DNA of 64,000 nt from Shouchella miscanthi (GCF_007725405.1 NZ_CP042163.1:1302001-1366000); one strand, 5' to 3'; shown: positions 50,093 through 59,614, numbered from the stretch's first letter. Notes: generated by a model from the sequence alone, not told the origin. Program-made: numbers and translations.

Positions 50093-50655
50093 AAATCGTT
50101 GCGTTATCTGGATCGGTTGTCGGATCAAAAACAAGAACCATTATGAATGAGGTCGTTCGTCACATACATGCCTATGATGAGGCAACGGACGTCACGCTAA
50201 TCGATTTGGCTGAACAGAACATTCACTATAGTGACGGTCGACAGTTTATTGATTATACGGGAGATACTGGATATGTGGCACGTACGATTATGGATGCGGA
50301 CGCGCTAATTATTGGAACCCCTATATTTCAAGCGTCTATCCCTGGTGCGTTGAAAAATGTATTTGATTTGCTTCCTGTTAATGCTTTCGAGAATAAAATA
50401 GTAAGTATTGTTGTAACAGCTGGTAGCTCAAAGCACTATTTAGTGGCAGAGCAACAGCTCAAGCCTATTTTGAGCTATATGAAAGCACAACTTGTTCAGA
50501 CCATTGTTTTTGCAGAAGAAAGAGATTTCCAGCAAAAACAATTAGTGAATGATGATGTACGATTCCGTATTGAACGTCTTGTTGAAGACACACACCTTTT
50601 AACAAGAACATTTGAAAAGATACGAGAAGAAGCAGAAGATGCATATGGTTTTTAA
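50089..50655 (+). CDS. NAD(P)H-dependent FMN reductase
   Basis: This 188-residue flavodoxin-fold protein starts at a GTG overlapping the upstream stop. Motifs are LSGSVVGSKTRTIMNEV (phosphate loop), IIGTPIFQASIPGALKNVFDLLP (flavin site) and VTAGSSKHYL. It should supply reduced FMN to the coupled monooxygenase. The C-terminal helix region is acidic. Confidence 0.88.
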   Translation: MKIVALSGSVVGSKTRTIMNEVVRHIHAYDEATDVTLIDLAEQNIHYSDGRQFIDYTGDTGYVARTIMDADALIIGTPIFQASIPGALKNVFDLLPVNAFENKIVSIVVTAGSSKHYLVAEQQLKPILSYMKAQLVQTIVFAEERDFQQKQLVNDDVRFRIERLVEDTHLLTRTFEKIREEAEDAYGF

Positions 50656-50687
50656 ATAAGAGGTTGGCGAAAGCCAGCCTCTTATTT
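50654..50687. terminator. Bidirectional terminator between FMN reductase and pdxR
   Basis: A 15-base stem AAATAAGAGGTTGGC with GCCAGCCTCTTATTT and a GAAA tetraloop. Confidence 0.88.
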
Positions 50688-52085
50688 CGTGTATTTCCAT
50701 GCTTGAAGGACTGTCGTAACAGCTTCTTCCAGTTGTTCCTCTGGAATACTGGCAAAGCCAAGCACAATACGGGGATGCTGAGAAACTTGTTGTTCAATCG
50801 TATAGTGCGAGAGCGGATAAACCTTTACTTGCACATCGTTTGCAGCTTGAACAAGTTCTTCTTCACTCATACCGTTTTTAATCACAACGACAATATGGAG
50901 TCCAGAGCGCTCACCAATAATTGATAATTGATTTTCATACGGCTTCATGGCTTGTAAGACAATGTCACGCTTCCGACGGTATAGTTTTCGCATACGGTTT
51001 ACATGCTTTTCAAAATCCCCAGCTCGCATAAACAATGTGAGTACATGTTGATCAATTCGAGACACTGTAGAATGATGAAACGAAAACAGATCGTTATACC
51101 GCGGTACTAATGTTTGTGGTAACACCATATAACTTAGCCGAGCAGATGGAATAAGGGACTTTGAAAAACTGCCAACATAAATTACTTTATGATGCTTATC
51201 CATACTTTGAAGAGACGGAATGGTTTTACCACTATAGCGAAATTCACTATCATAGTCATCTTCAATGATAAAACGGTCAGTTTTTTCTTCTGCCCATTTT
51301 AACAGTTGTTGACGTCGATTGACAGATAAAACCGCTCCATAAGGAAAGTGGTGTGAAGGCGTTGTGTACATAATCGTAACAGGTGATTGAGTGAGTGCCT
51401 GTACATCTACACCTTCTTCATCAACAGTAAACGGATAAAAATCGTGTGGATGATGTCGCAATAGCTTGCGCATAAGTTGATATCCAGGGTCTTCTATCCC
51501 ATAAACACTTTTCTTACCAAATAAGAGAAAGAGTTGCTGCACTAATGTCTCCATCCCAGCGCCGATAACAATTTGATCCCATGTGCACTGGACGCCACGG
51601 GAATGATAAAGGTAATTGGCAATCTCTTGCCGAAACACTTGGTCGCCGGAAGCATTTCCAAGTAAAAGTAATTGTTGATTTGATGGATCGACGACTTGAC
51701 GTACATATTTGCGCCACTTATCAAATGGGAAGTAACGTGTATCGATATGCGTAGGATGAAAGTTGAATCGAATAGGTGACAATTCCGTTACGCTAGTTGT
51801 TGTATACTTGGAAGAAACAGGTGCATAGTCAAGCTGTTCGTATGCCTGCACAAAAAAACCTTTCCGTGGCAGCACTTCTACATATCCTTCTGCAACGAGC
51901 TGGTTATACGTGGACTCCACGGTATTCTGGCTTACTTTTAAGAATTCGGCAAGCTTTCGTTTTGATGGTAGTTTCGTACCATGATCAATTCGTCCAGCTG
52001 TAATTTCTTTTTTTACGTGCAAATAAAGTTGCTCGTAAAGAGGTGTCGTAGCCTCTCGGTCTAAATGTACCCATAGTAAATCCAT
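50682..52085 (-). CDS. pdxR: PdxR: MocR/GabR-type regulator of PLP synthesis
   Basis: The ATG at MDLLWVHLD is preferred (AGAGGGACGAT upstream), giving 467 residues. The N-terminal GntR-type winged HTH (PLYEQLYLHVKKEITAGRI, KLPSKRKLAEFLKVSQNTVESTYNQL) is followed by a fold-type-I aminotransferase domain that would bind PLP (IEDDYDSEFRY, YVGSFSKSLIPSARLSYM). It is divergent from pdxST, which it likely activates when PLP is scarce. Confidence 0.93.
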   Translation of the reverse strand: MDLLWVHLDREATTPLYEQLYLHVKKEITAGRIDHGTKLPSKRKLAEFLKVSQNTVESTYNQLVAEGYVEVLPRKGFFVQAYEQLDYAPVSSKYTTTSVTELSPIRFNFHPTHIDTRYFPFDKWRKYVRQVVDPSNQQLLLLGNASGDQVFRQEIANYLYHSRGVQCTWDQIVIGAGMETLVQQLFLLFGKKSVYGIEDPGYQLMRKLLRHHPHDFYPFTVDEEGVDVQALTQSPVTIMYTTPSHHFPYGAVLSVNRRQQLLKWAEEKTDRFIIEDDYDSEFRYSGKTIPSLQSMDKHHKVIYVGSFSKSLIPSARLSYMVLPQTLVPRYNDLFSFHHSTVSRIDQHVLTLFMRAGDFEKHVNRMRKLYRRKRDIVLQAMKPYENQLSIIGERSGLHIVVVIKNGMSEEELVQAANDVQVKVYPLSHYTIEQQVSQHPRIVLGFASIPEEQLEEAVTTVLQAWKYTK

Positions 52086-52124
52086 TTTATCGTCCCTCTT
52101 ATCTGAACCCATTATTTTTTTAAA

Positions 52125-52150
52125 AACTGGCACTTACAATACAGTCAGTT
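52125..52150. promoter_or_regulatory. Inverted repeat in the pdxR-pdxS intergenic region
   Basis: AACTG (52125-52129) and CAGTT (52146-52150) flank a segment with a nested ACTG/CAGT repeat. It lies between the divergent starts and is the likely PdxR binding region. Confidence 0.5.
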
Positions 52151-52205
52151 TCTTTTTATACTATGAAATAAATCTGAAAAATGCAATCAAAAAGGAGTGG
52201 GCAAG

Positions 52206-53093
52206 ATGGAACGTATGTTAGGGACAGATCGAGTCAAACAAGGAATGGCGCAAATGCAAAAAGGTGGCGTCATCATGGACGTTGTTAATGCAGAGCAAGC
52301 AAAAATTGCGGAGGAAGCAGGAGCAGTTGCTGTTATGGCATTAGAGCGTGTACCGTCTGATATACGTGCAGCAGGTGGTGTGGCTCGTATGGCTGATCCA
52401 ACAATTACAGAACAGGTGCTTCAAGCTGTATCCATTCCTGTTATGGCAAAAGCGCGTATCGGTCATATTGTAGAAGCACGAGTTCTTGAGGCAATGGGTG
52501 TAGATTACATTGATGAAAGTGAAGTGTTAACACCAGCAGATGAAGTCTATCATTTGAATAAACGCGACTTTACTGTACCATTCGTATGTGGCGCTCGTGA
52601 CCTCGGCGAAGCTGCGCGTCGGATTGGTGAAGGGGCATCTATGATTCGTACAAAAGGAGAACCAGGTACAGGGAATATTGTAGAAGCTGTTCGTCATATG
52701 AGGAAAATGCAGGCTCAAATGAAACAAGTGATTCACATGTCAACTGATGAATTGATGACAGAAGCGAAAAATATTGGTGCTCCTTATGAAATTCTGCTTC
52801 AAATCAAAGAATCTGGTCAATTTCCGGTTGTGAATTTTGCTGCTGGTGGAGTGGCAACACCTGCCGATGCAGCATTAATGATGGAGCTTGGCGCAGATGG
52901 GGTGTTCGTTGGTTCAGGTATATTCAAATCAGAATCACCGGAAAAGTTCGCTCGCGCGATTGTAGAAGCGACAACGCACTACAAAGATTATGATTTAATC
53001 GCACGACTTTCAAAGAATTTAGGAACGGCTATGAAAGGGCTAGATATTTCAACGATTGCGCCAGAAGAACGTATGCAGGATCGTGGCTGGTAG
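52206..53093 (+). CDS. pdxS: Pyridoxal 5'-phosphate synthase lyase subunit PdxS
   Basis: The ATG after AAAGGAGTG is preferred over an in-frame GTG nine bases upstream, giving 295 residues. The sequence is nearly canonical ([40 protein letters not shown], the KARIGH Lys, and [19 protein letters not shown]). It forms a dodecamer that makes PLP from ribose 5-phosphate, glyceraldehyde 3-phosphate and ammonia from PdxT. One base separates its stop from the pdxT start. Confidence 0.97.
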   Translation: MERMLGTDRVKQGMAQMQKGGVIMDVVNAEQAKIAEEAGAVAVMALERVPSDIRAAGGVARMADPTITEQVLQAVSIPVMAKARIGHIVEARVLEAMGVDYIDESEVLTPADEVYHLNKRDFTVPFVCGARDLGEAARRIGEGASMIRTKGEPGTGNIVEAVRHMRKMQAQMKQVIHMSTDELMTEAKNIGAPYEILLQIKESGQFPVVNFAAGGVATPADAALMMELGADGVFVGSGIFKSESPEKFARAIVEATTHYKDYDLIARLSKNLGTAMKGLDISTIAPEERMQDRGW

Positions 53094-53094
53094 T

Positions 53095-53670
53095 ATGGTG
53101 AAAGTTGGGGTACTTGCTCTCCAAGGTGCGGTGAGCGAGCACATTAAGATGATAGAAGAAAACGGTGCTACTGGTATTGCTGTAAAGCGGGTGGAGCAGC
53201 TTGAAGCAATTGATGGTCTCATTATTCCTGGTGGGGAGTCAACAACGATGCGGCGCCTGATTGACAACGATCATTTTTTTGAGCCATTAAAAGCATTTGG
53301 TAAAAAGGGAAGGCCTGTTTTTGGTACATGTGCGGGCATGATCTTAATGGCTCGCTCCCTTACCGATCAAAAAGAAGGCCATTTAGGGTTTATTAATATG
53401 GTCGTCGAACGCAATGCATTTGGGCGACAACGAGAAAGTTTTGAAGCCCATTTATCTGTGATGGGCATTTCAGAATATGTAGAAGCGGTCTTTATTCGCG
53501 CACCTCTTGTTCAGGAGATAGGAAAAGAGGTTGAGGTTGTAAGTGAATACGATGATGAAATTGTAGCGGTTCGACAAGGTCCCTTTCTTGCATGCTCATT
53601 CCATCCGGAGTTAACAGATGACCCAAGGATGCATCAGCTCTTTATTCAAATGGTAAAAGAACATAAATAG
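53095..53670 (+). CDS. pdxT: Pyridoxal 5'-phosphate synthase glutaminase subunit PdxT
   Basis: The ATG directly after the pdxS stop is chosen, giving 191 residues. This is a class I glutamine amidotransferase with catalytic Cys in FGTCAGM and the His-x-Glu pair in FHPEL. The [12 protein letters not shown] and [12 protein letters not shown] motifs are family-specific. It supplies ammonia to PdxS. Initiation probably depends on termination-reinitiation since the binding site is weak. Confidence 0.96.
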   Translation: MVKVGVLALQGAVSEHIKMIEENGATGIAVKRVEQLEAIDGLIIPGGESTTMRRLIDNDHFFEPLKAFGKKGRPVFGTCAGMILMARSLTDQKEGHLGFINMVVERNAFGRQRESFEAHLSVMGISEYVEAVFIRAPLVQEIGKEVEVVSEYDDEIVAVRQGPFLACSFHPELTDDPRMHQLFIQMVKEHK

Positions 53671-53699
53671 AAGCCTAGTTTACTAGGCCTCTTTTTTTA
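53671..53699 (+). terminator. Terminator of pdxST
   Basis: GCCTAG-TTTA-CTAGGC is followed by CTCTTTTTTT. Confidence 0.88.
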
Positions 53700-53744
53700 T
53701 AATATGTTTACAGTGTATTAAGTAAGATAAGAATAAAAATAAAT

Positions 53745-55241
53745 TTAGGCACGAATTGGTTTTCTTAATGTCCAGAGCTGATGAATCATAATGATTGTTA
53801 CAAGAATCGTAAGGTAAGTTAACACTTGCCAACCGAGTTCAAGATAGGGAGTAACGATATCTTGAATCGTTCGGTTTGTAAAAAAAGAGCGGTAATAAAC
53901 TGAGACGAAAATAAAAAGAGAGAGTAAAAGGATCACGAGACTCATGCCTTCCACCAATTTACTTTTTGTCTGTCCTTTTTCGGCACTATACTGGTTGTGC
54001 CAGCCATCTTTTTTGTTTTTCGAAAGACGATCCTTCCACACCTGAATGAATGTCATAAGGTTAGCCCAGAGATAGATTTCACTTGAGATAAGCGTTATCG
54101 CTAGCAACACATCGATTGGGCGTCGCATAGGGGTTTTTAAAGCTAAAATTAAATTTAATAATGAAGCCACGACAACAGGAATAATCCATAACCAACTCCA
54201 TTGAAATTGATCTGTCATTAAAGCTAAAGGAATTAAAATGATTAACAGGATTCTGATGAGTAAATCAAGCAATCGTCGAAGCTGAGAGCCCCACATCCGG
54301 AATATATGTGAGCTTGACACATTTAACTCTCGATTGGTTAATAGCTCTACAGTACCTGACGACCATTTAATGCGTTGTTGACGGAACGTGTGATAAGATC
54401 TCATAGAGTCAACAAAGCATCGTGCCGACGGGCTTATTAACGTTTTCCACTTTGCTCGCTGAAGTTGCCATGTTAACAACATATCTTCAACGTCACTGTC
54501 ATCTTGCCACGGCCCATCTAAATTATTGCGATTAACAACGTCTTGCAAGGCTTCGGGTCGAAACAATGTACCTTGCCCGCCTAACACGTAAGTACTTCCA
54601 CCTTGATATTGCAAGGTGAGCAACCAGCTCGTCATATCTTGTTTTTGCTGGTGCGTCCACCATCTTGCTATCGGCCCTCCATATAATCCGCTTTCTAACT
54701 TTTGCTCATAATAAGGGTCATCTAAAGACAAAAGACTTTTTTTCCTAGGCATACGCATTGTGTATTTTGCCATGACGCCGCCAATATTACGGGCGCTCAT
54801 AAGATCGTCCCAAAGTTGCTTTAGTGCCCCTGGAGCAAGACGACTATCGGCATCCATACCTAAAATCGCTTTTATAGATTGATTGTATTTTTCTTGATAG
54901 CTCGACACATGGTATTCATATAAGCTTAGAGGATCACCATATAAACTTTTCCATGCGGCGTTTAATGCGCCAACTTTTCGCTGACTATTGTTCTCGGTTT
55001 TTAAAATAATGACAGTTAATTTTAAATCCTCACCTGCTTGAATTGCTCTTTCAATGGTCCGATCAGTACAATTATCTGCAATGACAATGATATCAAGCAA
55101 TACATGTGCTGGTAGTACTTGATCAGCTAGTCCTTCTAAGCAATCTCGAATGGACTTTTCTTCATTATGTGCAGGAATGAAAGCAACAATCCTTGGCCTC
55201 ATAAATGCGCCATTCATTACTGGGACATACTTTTTAACCAT
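53745..55241 (-). CDS. Family 2 glycosyltransferase, membrane-embedded
   Basis: This 498-residue protein has a GT-A domain with AFIPAHNEEKSI, the DxD-type MDADS, the acceptor-site WQDDSDVED and the QxxRW-like QQRIKW motif. These are hallmarks of processive synthases such as poly-N-acetylglucosamine or hyaluronan/cellulose-type enzymes. Four to five membrane helices follow (LLDLLIRILLIILIPLAL onward). It likely makes or exports a polysaccharide or glycolipid. No partner genes (deacetylase, c-di-GMP protein) lie beside it. GGGGTGTGCT precedes the start. Confidence 0.87.
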   Translation of the reverse strand: MVKKYVPVMNGAFMRPRIVAFIPAHNEEKSIRDCLEGLADQVLPAHVLLDIIVIADNCTDRTIERAIQAGEDLKLTVIILKTENNSQRKVGALNAAWKSLYGDPLSLYEYHVSSYQEKYNQSIKAILGMDADSRLAPGALKQLWDDLMSARNIGGVMAKYTMRMPRKKSLLSLDDPYYEQKLESGLYGGPIARWWTHQQKQDMTSWLLTLQYQGGSTYVLGGQGTLFRPEALQDVVNRNNLDGPWQDDSDVEDMLLTWQLQRAKWKTLISPSARCFVDSMRSYHTFRQQRIKWSSGTVELLTNRELNVSSSHIFRMWGSQLRRLLDLLIRILLIILIPLALMTDQFQWSWLWIIPVVVASLLNLILALKTPMRRPIDVLLAITLISSEIYLWANLMTFIQVWKDRLSKNKKDGWHNQYSAEKGQTKSKLVEGMSLVILLLSLFIFVSVYYRSFFTNRTIQDIVTPYLELGWQVLTYLTILVTIIMIHQLWTLRKPIRA

Positions 55242-55428
55242 AGCACACCCCGCCTATTATCCTGTTTCAATATCTTGATTGAGATATTAAAAGGTTCTTT
55301 GTGCCTAAATTGTAGCTGATTTCAAATGAATTAAGCAATAAGAATTTTTATTTAACGTATAAATAGGTAAAAAGTATTGTTTTTGTGTCTGGGAACAGAA
55401 ATGTAACCCAATAAAGGAGGCGGAATAA

Positions 55429-55482
55429 GTGTCTATAGAAGTGAATTTGTCTGTAATACGTTTCATTTGTTACAGTACATAG
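55429..55482 (+). CDS. Possible 17-residue peptide with very strong ribosome binding site
   Basis: AAAGGAGGCGG (55413-55423) is followed five bases later by GTG and 16 further codons (product MSIEVNLSVIRFICYST). It lies alone in a 289-base gap between two minus-strand genes. The strong site is the only reason to list it. It may be a gene remnant or a chance match. Confidence 0.2.
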   Translation: MSIEVNLSVIRFICYST

Positions 55483-55503
55483 CTATCATCGCATGATCAA
55501 CCT

Positions 55504-55533
55504 AAAAAAGAAGCTGGGTAGACCAACTTCTTA
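55504..55533 (-). terminator. Terminator of the HTH-TPR regulator gene
   Basis: On the minus strand AAGAAGTTGG pairs with CCAGCTTCTT (one mismatch), followed by TTTT. It overlaps the stop codon. Confidence 0.75.
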
Positions 55534-56829
55534 CACCTCCTTAAAAATATCATCGTACGTTTGCAAGATAAACGATTTATGATAGTCGATTGCATAGTTT
55601 TGTTTCAGGATGCTTTCCTTTGCTTTTGTTGCATGAACGCGGGCTTTTTCATCCTCGCCTAATTTTGCGTAACATAATGCTTTATAGGCATCTGCCGTTG
55701 TGAGCATTGATAAATCCAGCACATGGATACGGAATGGGTATTCATTGATAGACGGTAAATAGTGAAGCGATTCCTTGTAGCGTTTAAGTTCATATAAGGC
55801 TTGCCCATAAATGTGTTGAAATAGAATTCTTAAAGTATCGTCTTTTCTTACAAAATTTTTTCTATCATTAATTACTTCTAGCGCTTTGGTAGGGTTGTTT
55901 TCAAACATGATCGCTACTATGGCTTTATTAAGGGTATGGATACTTTTTAAATAATCATCCTCCAACAATTCTGTTAATAGATGATGCTTATGCAAATAGT
56001 AATTGACTTCTTTTTCGTCTTTGGCTAGCATTGCGAAATGGATAGCAAAGCGGTAGTATTGATCTACCTTGTAAAATTGTCGTTTTTCTATTGCAAACGT
56101 GAGTGATTCCTTTAACCGTTTTCTCCCTAAATTTGATTTTCCCATGATCATAAGCAACGCTACCTCTTGGAAATTCCACTTGGATAAGGTGAGAGGATCA
56201 AAGTCTTTTATCTGATCAGCGTATGCCGCTTGCTTCTTAGTAAATAGCTCTATTGCTTTTTCATATTCTAATTCAAAAGTGAGGTATTCAATATAGTCAA
56301 GCGCGGTATTTGCGGCTTCGTCTAGAAAAGAAAGTTCAATAAAACGTTGTTCGGCATTTTCAAAATAAGTGCGCCAATTATTTTCATCAACTGTAGAGTT
56401 AACCGTTTTCTTTTCTAATAAAAAAAGACCGGTATCTGTTTGATGGATAGATTGGCTTTTATAAAAATACGCCTTCCCTAAGTCCCGAACGAACTGTGCA
56501 GCTTCATACGTATGTGGCAACGTCATTCCTGCAAAAGGGGTAAGGAGGGAAGCAACGTCATCGTAACGATGATTGGTTAATAAAGCTTTTAATTGGATAA
56601 TTAATGATCTTAAATCTGCTTCAGTAATGACATTCACATCTGCTAATAACGATTGAGGGTCTGTCTCAAGGGCTTCAGCAATGTGAGTAAGGCTTTCCAT
56701 AGAAGGTTGGGCCTTATTGTTTTCTATTAAACTTAACATGCCTTTTGTTAAACGCCCTTCAGCCACTTCTGCAAGGGTTTTTCCACGTTGCTTGCGTAAT
56801 TGCCGGATTCGTTCTCCTAATGTGCTCAT
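55531..56829 (-). CDS. Helix-turn-helix/TPR regulator (RRNPP-like)
   Basis: This 432-residue protein has an N-terminal XRE HTH (RIRQLRKQRGKTLAEVAEGRLTKGMLSLIENNKAQPSMESLTHIAEAL). The remainder (~75-430) consists of TPR-like helical repeats (YEKAIELFTKKQAAYADQI, NPTKALEVINDRKN, KESLHYLPSINEYP). This is the layout of PlcR/NprR/Rgg-type peptide-responsive regulators, but no signal-peptide gene is obvious nearby. It is divergent from an MFS pump, with two identical-arm palindromes between. It probably controls the pump and itself. Confidence 0.85.
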   Translation of the reverse strand: MSTLGERIRQLRKQRGKTLAEVAEGRLTKGMLSLIENNKAQPSMESLTHIAEALETDPQSLLADVNVITEADLRSLIIQLKALLTNHRYDDVASLLTPFAGMTLPHTYEAAQFVRDLGKAYFYKSQSIHQTDTGLFLLEKKTVNSTVDENNWRTYFENAEQRFIELSFLDEAANTALDYIEYLTFELEYEKAIELFTKKQAAYADQIKDFDPLTLSKWNFQEVALLMIMGKSNLGRKRLKESLTFAIEKRQFYKVDQYYRFAIHFAMLAKDEKEVNYYLHKHHLLTELLEDDYLKSIHTLNKAIVAIMFENNPTKALEVINDRKNFVRKDDTLRILFQHIYGQALYELKRYKESLHYLPSINEYPFRIHVLDLSMLTTADAYKALCYAKLGEDEKARVHATKAKESILKQNYAIDYHKSFILQTYDDIFKEV

Positions 56830-56890
56830 ATCGGATCGCCTTTCTTTCCGTGTTTCATATCATTATAAAAGATTGAGAATAAAAATAAAA

Positions 56891-56907
56891 GTTTAATATT
56901 ATTAAAC
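56891..56907. promoter_or_regulatory. Palindromic operator 1, GTTTAAT-ATT-ATTAAAC
   Basis: Perfect 7-base arms around a 3-base centre, extended by AAA/TTT. It lies 61 bases upstream of the regulator start. The same arms occur at 56947-56963. Confidence 0.7.
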
Positions 56908-56914
56908 TTTTGCG

Positions 56915-56944
56915 TTGCTCTTTTTCATTTTATCTGTATATAAT
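56915..56944 (+). promoter_or_regulatory. Promoter of the MFS pump gene
   Basis: TTGCTC (56915-56920), 18 bases, perfect TATAAT (56939-56944). The second palindrome begins three bases later, so a bound protein would cover the transcription start. Confidence 0.65.
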
Positions 56945-56946
56945 AA

Positions 56947-56963
56947 GTTTAATTAAATTAAAC
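56947..56963. promoter_or_regulatory. Palindromic operator 2, GTTTAAT-TAA-ATTAAAC
   Basis: Same 17-bp layout and arms as operator 1, extended to AATAA/TTATT outside. It overlaps the expected +1 of the MFS gene, consistent with repression. Confidence 0.7.
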
Positions 56964-56983
56964 TTATTAGAGGAGTGCTTGGA

Positions 56984-58270
56984 ATGGATGTAAAATTAAA
57001 GCGTGCAACGTATCATTTATGGACTTTTGCGTTTAGTAAGTTTATCTCGTCGTTTGGAAATAGTATTTATGTTTTTGCAATGAGTTTATTTATTTTAACA
57101 ATGACAGGTTCTGCAATGAATTTCGCCATTAATATGATTTGTACTATTTTACCGCGGACGATTCTTGCTCCATTCGCTGGTTATATAGCGGATCGTTTTC
57201 CGAAAAAAGGAGTCGTTCTATCGTCTCAAGTGGTTTCTCTTTTAATCGTTTCGGGACTACTCGCTTATACGATAACGAGTGGTTTATCGGTTATCGCCAT
57301 TTATGCAACAACTGCTTTGCTTACCATTTCGCAAATGTTTACTGGGGTTGCGTTTACTTCTTCTATTACGCGGCTGGTAGATGAGGCACGTATTCAAAAA
57401 GCAACAGCGATTAATCAGATGGTCGTCTCATCTTCAACGATTGGGGGGCCGATTATTGGAGGGATGCTTTTTGCCTTTTCGCCTATTCAAGTGTTTTTAG
57501 TGATTTTCATTATTGCGTTTTTCCTTGCTGTTTGCGTGGAAGCGACAATGGATTTTACACTTTATGGGTCTGAGCGAACAAAGGAAGAGAAGAAGGAGAA
57601 CATGTGGCAAGGAATGAAAGCGGGGTTTCTCTTTATTCATCAGCAACCAATTATTCGGACAATCGTTGGAATGGCGTTAGTTGTCAATTTTTTTACTGGG
57701 GCTCTTTTAATTGGCATGCCGTTTATTCTCGTTGAAACCTTGCAAATCGACACTCGCCATTTTGGCATCATTGAAGGGATCTTAGCAGGAGGGGCATTAC
57801 TTGGAGGACTCTATTTTTCAATAAAGAAAGATGTGGTATTTCCGTTAATGAATGTAAAGCAAGGTCTACTTGCTTTTTCGTGTTTAATGACGCTATTCGT
57901 ATTACCGTTAATAGTCTTTATTCCTTACAATGGGATAGTGATTTTTTATAGTATGGTTATGCTACTTATTGGTTTTTCCATTACATATGTGAATACACCC
58001 ATTGGTGTTTTGCTGCAAAAACGGGTAAGTGATCAATATAAAGGAAGGGTATTTGGCATTCTAGAAACAGGTGCTACTGCACTCATGCCACTTAGCTTTA
58101 TCCTCTATGGATTTATGTATGATTTCTTAGGGCCAATTGGAACCCTGCTTCCTTCAGGGGTGTTACTTTTAGCTGTGACCCTTTACTTGTTGCGAAAGAA
58201 AATCATGTCATCGGCTCATCCTGAGTTACATCCTCCAAAAACAAAAATTGTAGAGAACATGTATATGTAA
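56984..58270 (+). CDS. MFS transporter (MdrP/Tet-like drug efflux type)
   Basis: The ATG at MDVKLKRATYHLW is preferred (GAGGAGTGC upstream), giving 428 residues with 12 helices. A loop-2/3 motif GYIADRFPKKGVV is seen, and the FTGVAFTSSITRLVDEARIQKATAINQMV segment is typical of the MFS_3/enterobactin-exporter-like group. Likely exports a hydrophobic compound, or a signal sensed by the divergent HTH-TPR regulator. Substrate unknown. Confidence 0.88.
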   Translation: MDVKLKRATYHLWTFAFSKFISSFGNSIYVFAMSLFILTMTGSAMNFAINMICTILPRTILAPFAGYIADRFPKKGVVLSSQVVSLLIVSGLLAYTITSGLSVIAIYATTALLTISQMFTGVAFTSSITRLVDEARIQKATAINQMVVSSSTIGGPIIGGMLFAFSPIQVFLVIFIIAFFLAVCVEATMDFTLYGSERTKEEKKENMWQGMKAGFLFIHQQPIIRTIVGMALVVNFFTGALLIGMPFILVETLQIDTRHFGIIEGILAGGALLGGLYFSIKKDVVFPLMNVKQGLLAFSCLMTLFVLPLIVFIPYNGIVIFYSMVMLLIGFSITYVNTPIGVLLQKRVSDQYKGRVFGILETGATALMPLSFILYGFMYDFLGPIGTLLPSGVLLLAVTLYLLRKKIMSSAHPELHPPKTKIVENMYM

Positions 58271-58332
58271 CACATTTAACGGTTGGTGCTTCTCAAGAAA
58301 TGAAGAGACACAAACGGTAATGGGTGATTTAG

Positions 58333-58366
58333 AAAAAAGCCAATTGATTAATTAATTGGCTTTTTT
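58333..58366. terminator. Bidirectional terminator between two MFS genes
   Basis: AAAAAAGCCAATT pairs with AATTGGCTTTTTT. It overlaps the 3' end of the converging MFS gene. Confidence 0.9.
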
Positions 58367-59533
58367 GTAGGCTAAATCAGCTTCTTGTGGTTTTGGCTGA
58401 AGAGATTTTTTCATTGAGAATCCAATTACGATGAGAGCGAGTAAAGCGAAGAGGCTGCCGACAATGGCATTCATTTCAACGGTACTTCTCTCGATGACAA
58501 GTCCGCCACTCATGGAACCAAAAGCAATACCAAAATGGAGTGCGGAGTTATTTAAACTTTGCTGAATATCAGATGTTTCTGGTGCAGAAGCAATTAAATA
58601 GCTCTGCATCGCCGGAGTAATCGCCCAGCTTAATAGACTCCAAACCATCATGACAACAATAAAAAGGGGCATAAATGCTGTAGTCAACGGTATGGAAAAG
58701 ATGGCTACCGTAAAAAGAGAGATGACACCAATAATGGTTTTTTGCGGGCCGAATCGATCAGAAAGTAGGCCACCAATACCTCCGCCAATAATAGCGGCAA
58801 TACCGAACAGAAGATACATCATGCTAATCCAATTTCCATCAATACCGATTGATTGTAAAAAGGGTGTTAGATAAGCATAAAGTGTTAAATGTCCTGCAAG
58901 AAATAAAAAGGACGTTAGTTGAATAAGTATAATTTTCGTGTTTTTTAATGATTTTAGTTGTTGAATGAGAGGAATACTTGGCTTTGGAGTGATTTTTTCC
59001 ATAAATAGCGCAACAAATAAAATGGATAAACCTGTTAAAAGAACAATCAGGATAAATGGTGCTCGCCAACCAAAAGCATTTCCAAGCAGTAAACCAATCG
59101 GAACGCCTAAGACAAGAGAAGCGCTAACGCCCATAAAAACAATACCTATTGCACGTGCCCGGTATGGTTCACTAACAATGTTTGATGCAATGGTTACGCA
59201 CAGTGAAATGAGAAGCGCTGCGCTCATTGCGGAAATCATTCGAGCGAGTAGTAAAATCCAATAGCCTGAGCTAACGACAGCAAGAATGTTCGCAAATAAA
59301 AATACCACTAATGTAATGAGTGTTAGCTTCTTTCGTTCTATTTTCGCTGTAGCGGATAAAAGAATGGGCCCTGATAACGCGAATACAAATGAAAAAATGG
59401 AAATCAGCATACCGACTTGTCCCAATGTAACGTTTAAATCGGATGCAACTAAGTGTAAAATGCCACCTAAAATAAGTTCAACAAGACCAACGACAAAAGA
59501 GACGATGGTTAGTAAGTAAACACGTTTATTCAT
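58352..59533 (-). CDS. MFS transporter, DHA1 (AraJ/PbuE-like)
   Basis: This 393-residue protein has 12 helices with motif A at KIERKKLTLITL and motif C-like GVSASLVLGVPIGLLLGNAFGWRAPF. This pattern is common in AraJ/YdhP/PbuE-type efflux proteins. Probably exports small hydrophilic compounds or drugs. It is divergent from a TrmB regulator, which may control it. Confidence 0.88.
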   Translation of the reverse strand: MNKRVYLLTIVSFVVGLVELILGGILHLVASDLNVTLGQVGMLISIFSFVFALSGPILLSATAKIERKKLTLITLVVFLFANILAVVSSGYWILLLARMISAMSAALLISLCVTIASNIVSEPYRARAIGIVFMGVSASLVLGVPIGLLLGNAFGWRAPFILIVLLTGLSILFVALFMEKITPKPSIPLIQQLKSLKNTKIILIQLTSFLFLAGHLTLYAYLTPFLQSIGIDGNWISMMYLLFGIAAIIGGGIGGLLSDRFGPQKTIIGVISLFTVAIFSIPLTTAFMPLFIVVMMVWSLLSWAITPAMQSYLIASAPETSDIQQSLNNSALHFGIAFGSMSGGLVIERSTVEMNAIVGSLFALLALIVIGFSMKKSLQPKPQEADLAYKKAN

Positions 59534-59614
59534 AAAACACCTCTCGTTATTTTGTTACCACTAGAAGAGTAACATAAATGTAAATCTCTCTACAAGTGGA
59601 AATGTTTATAGAGT

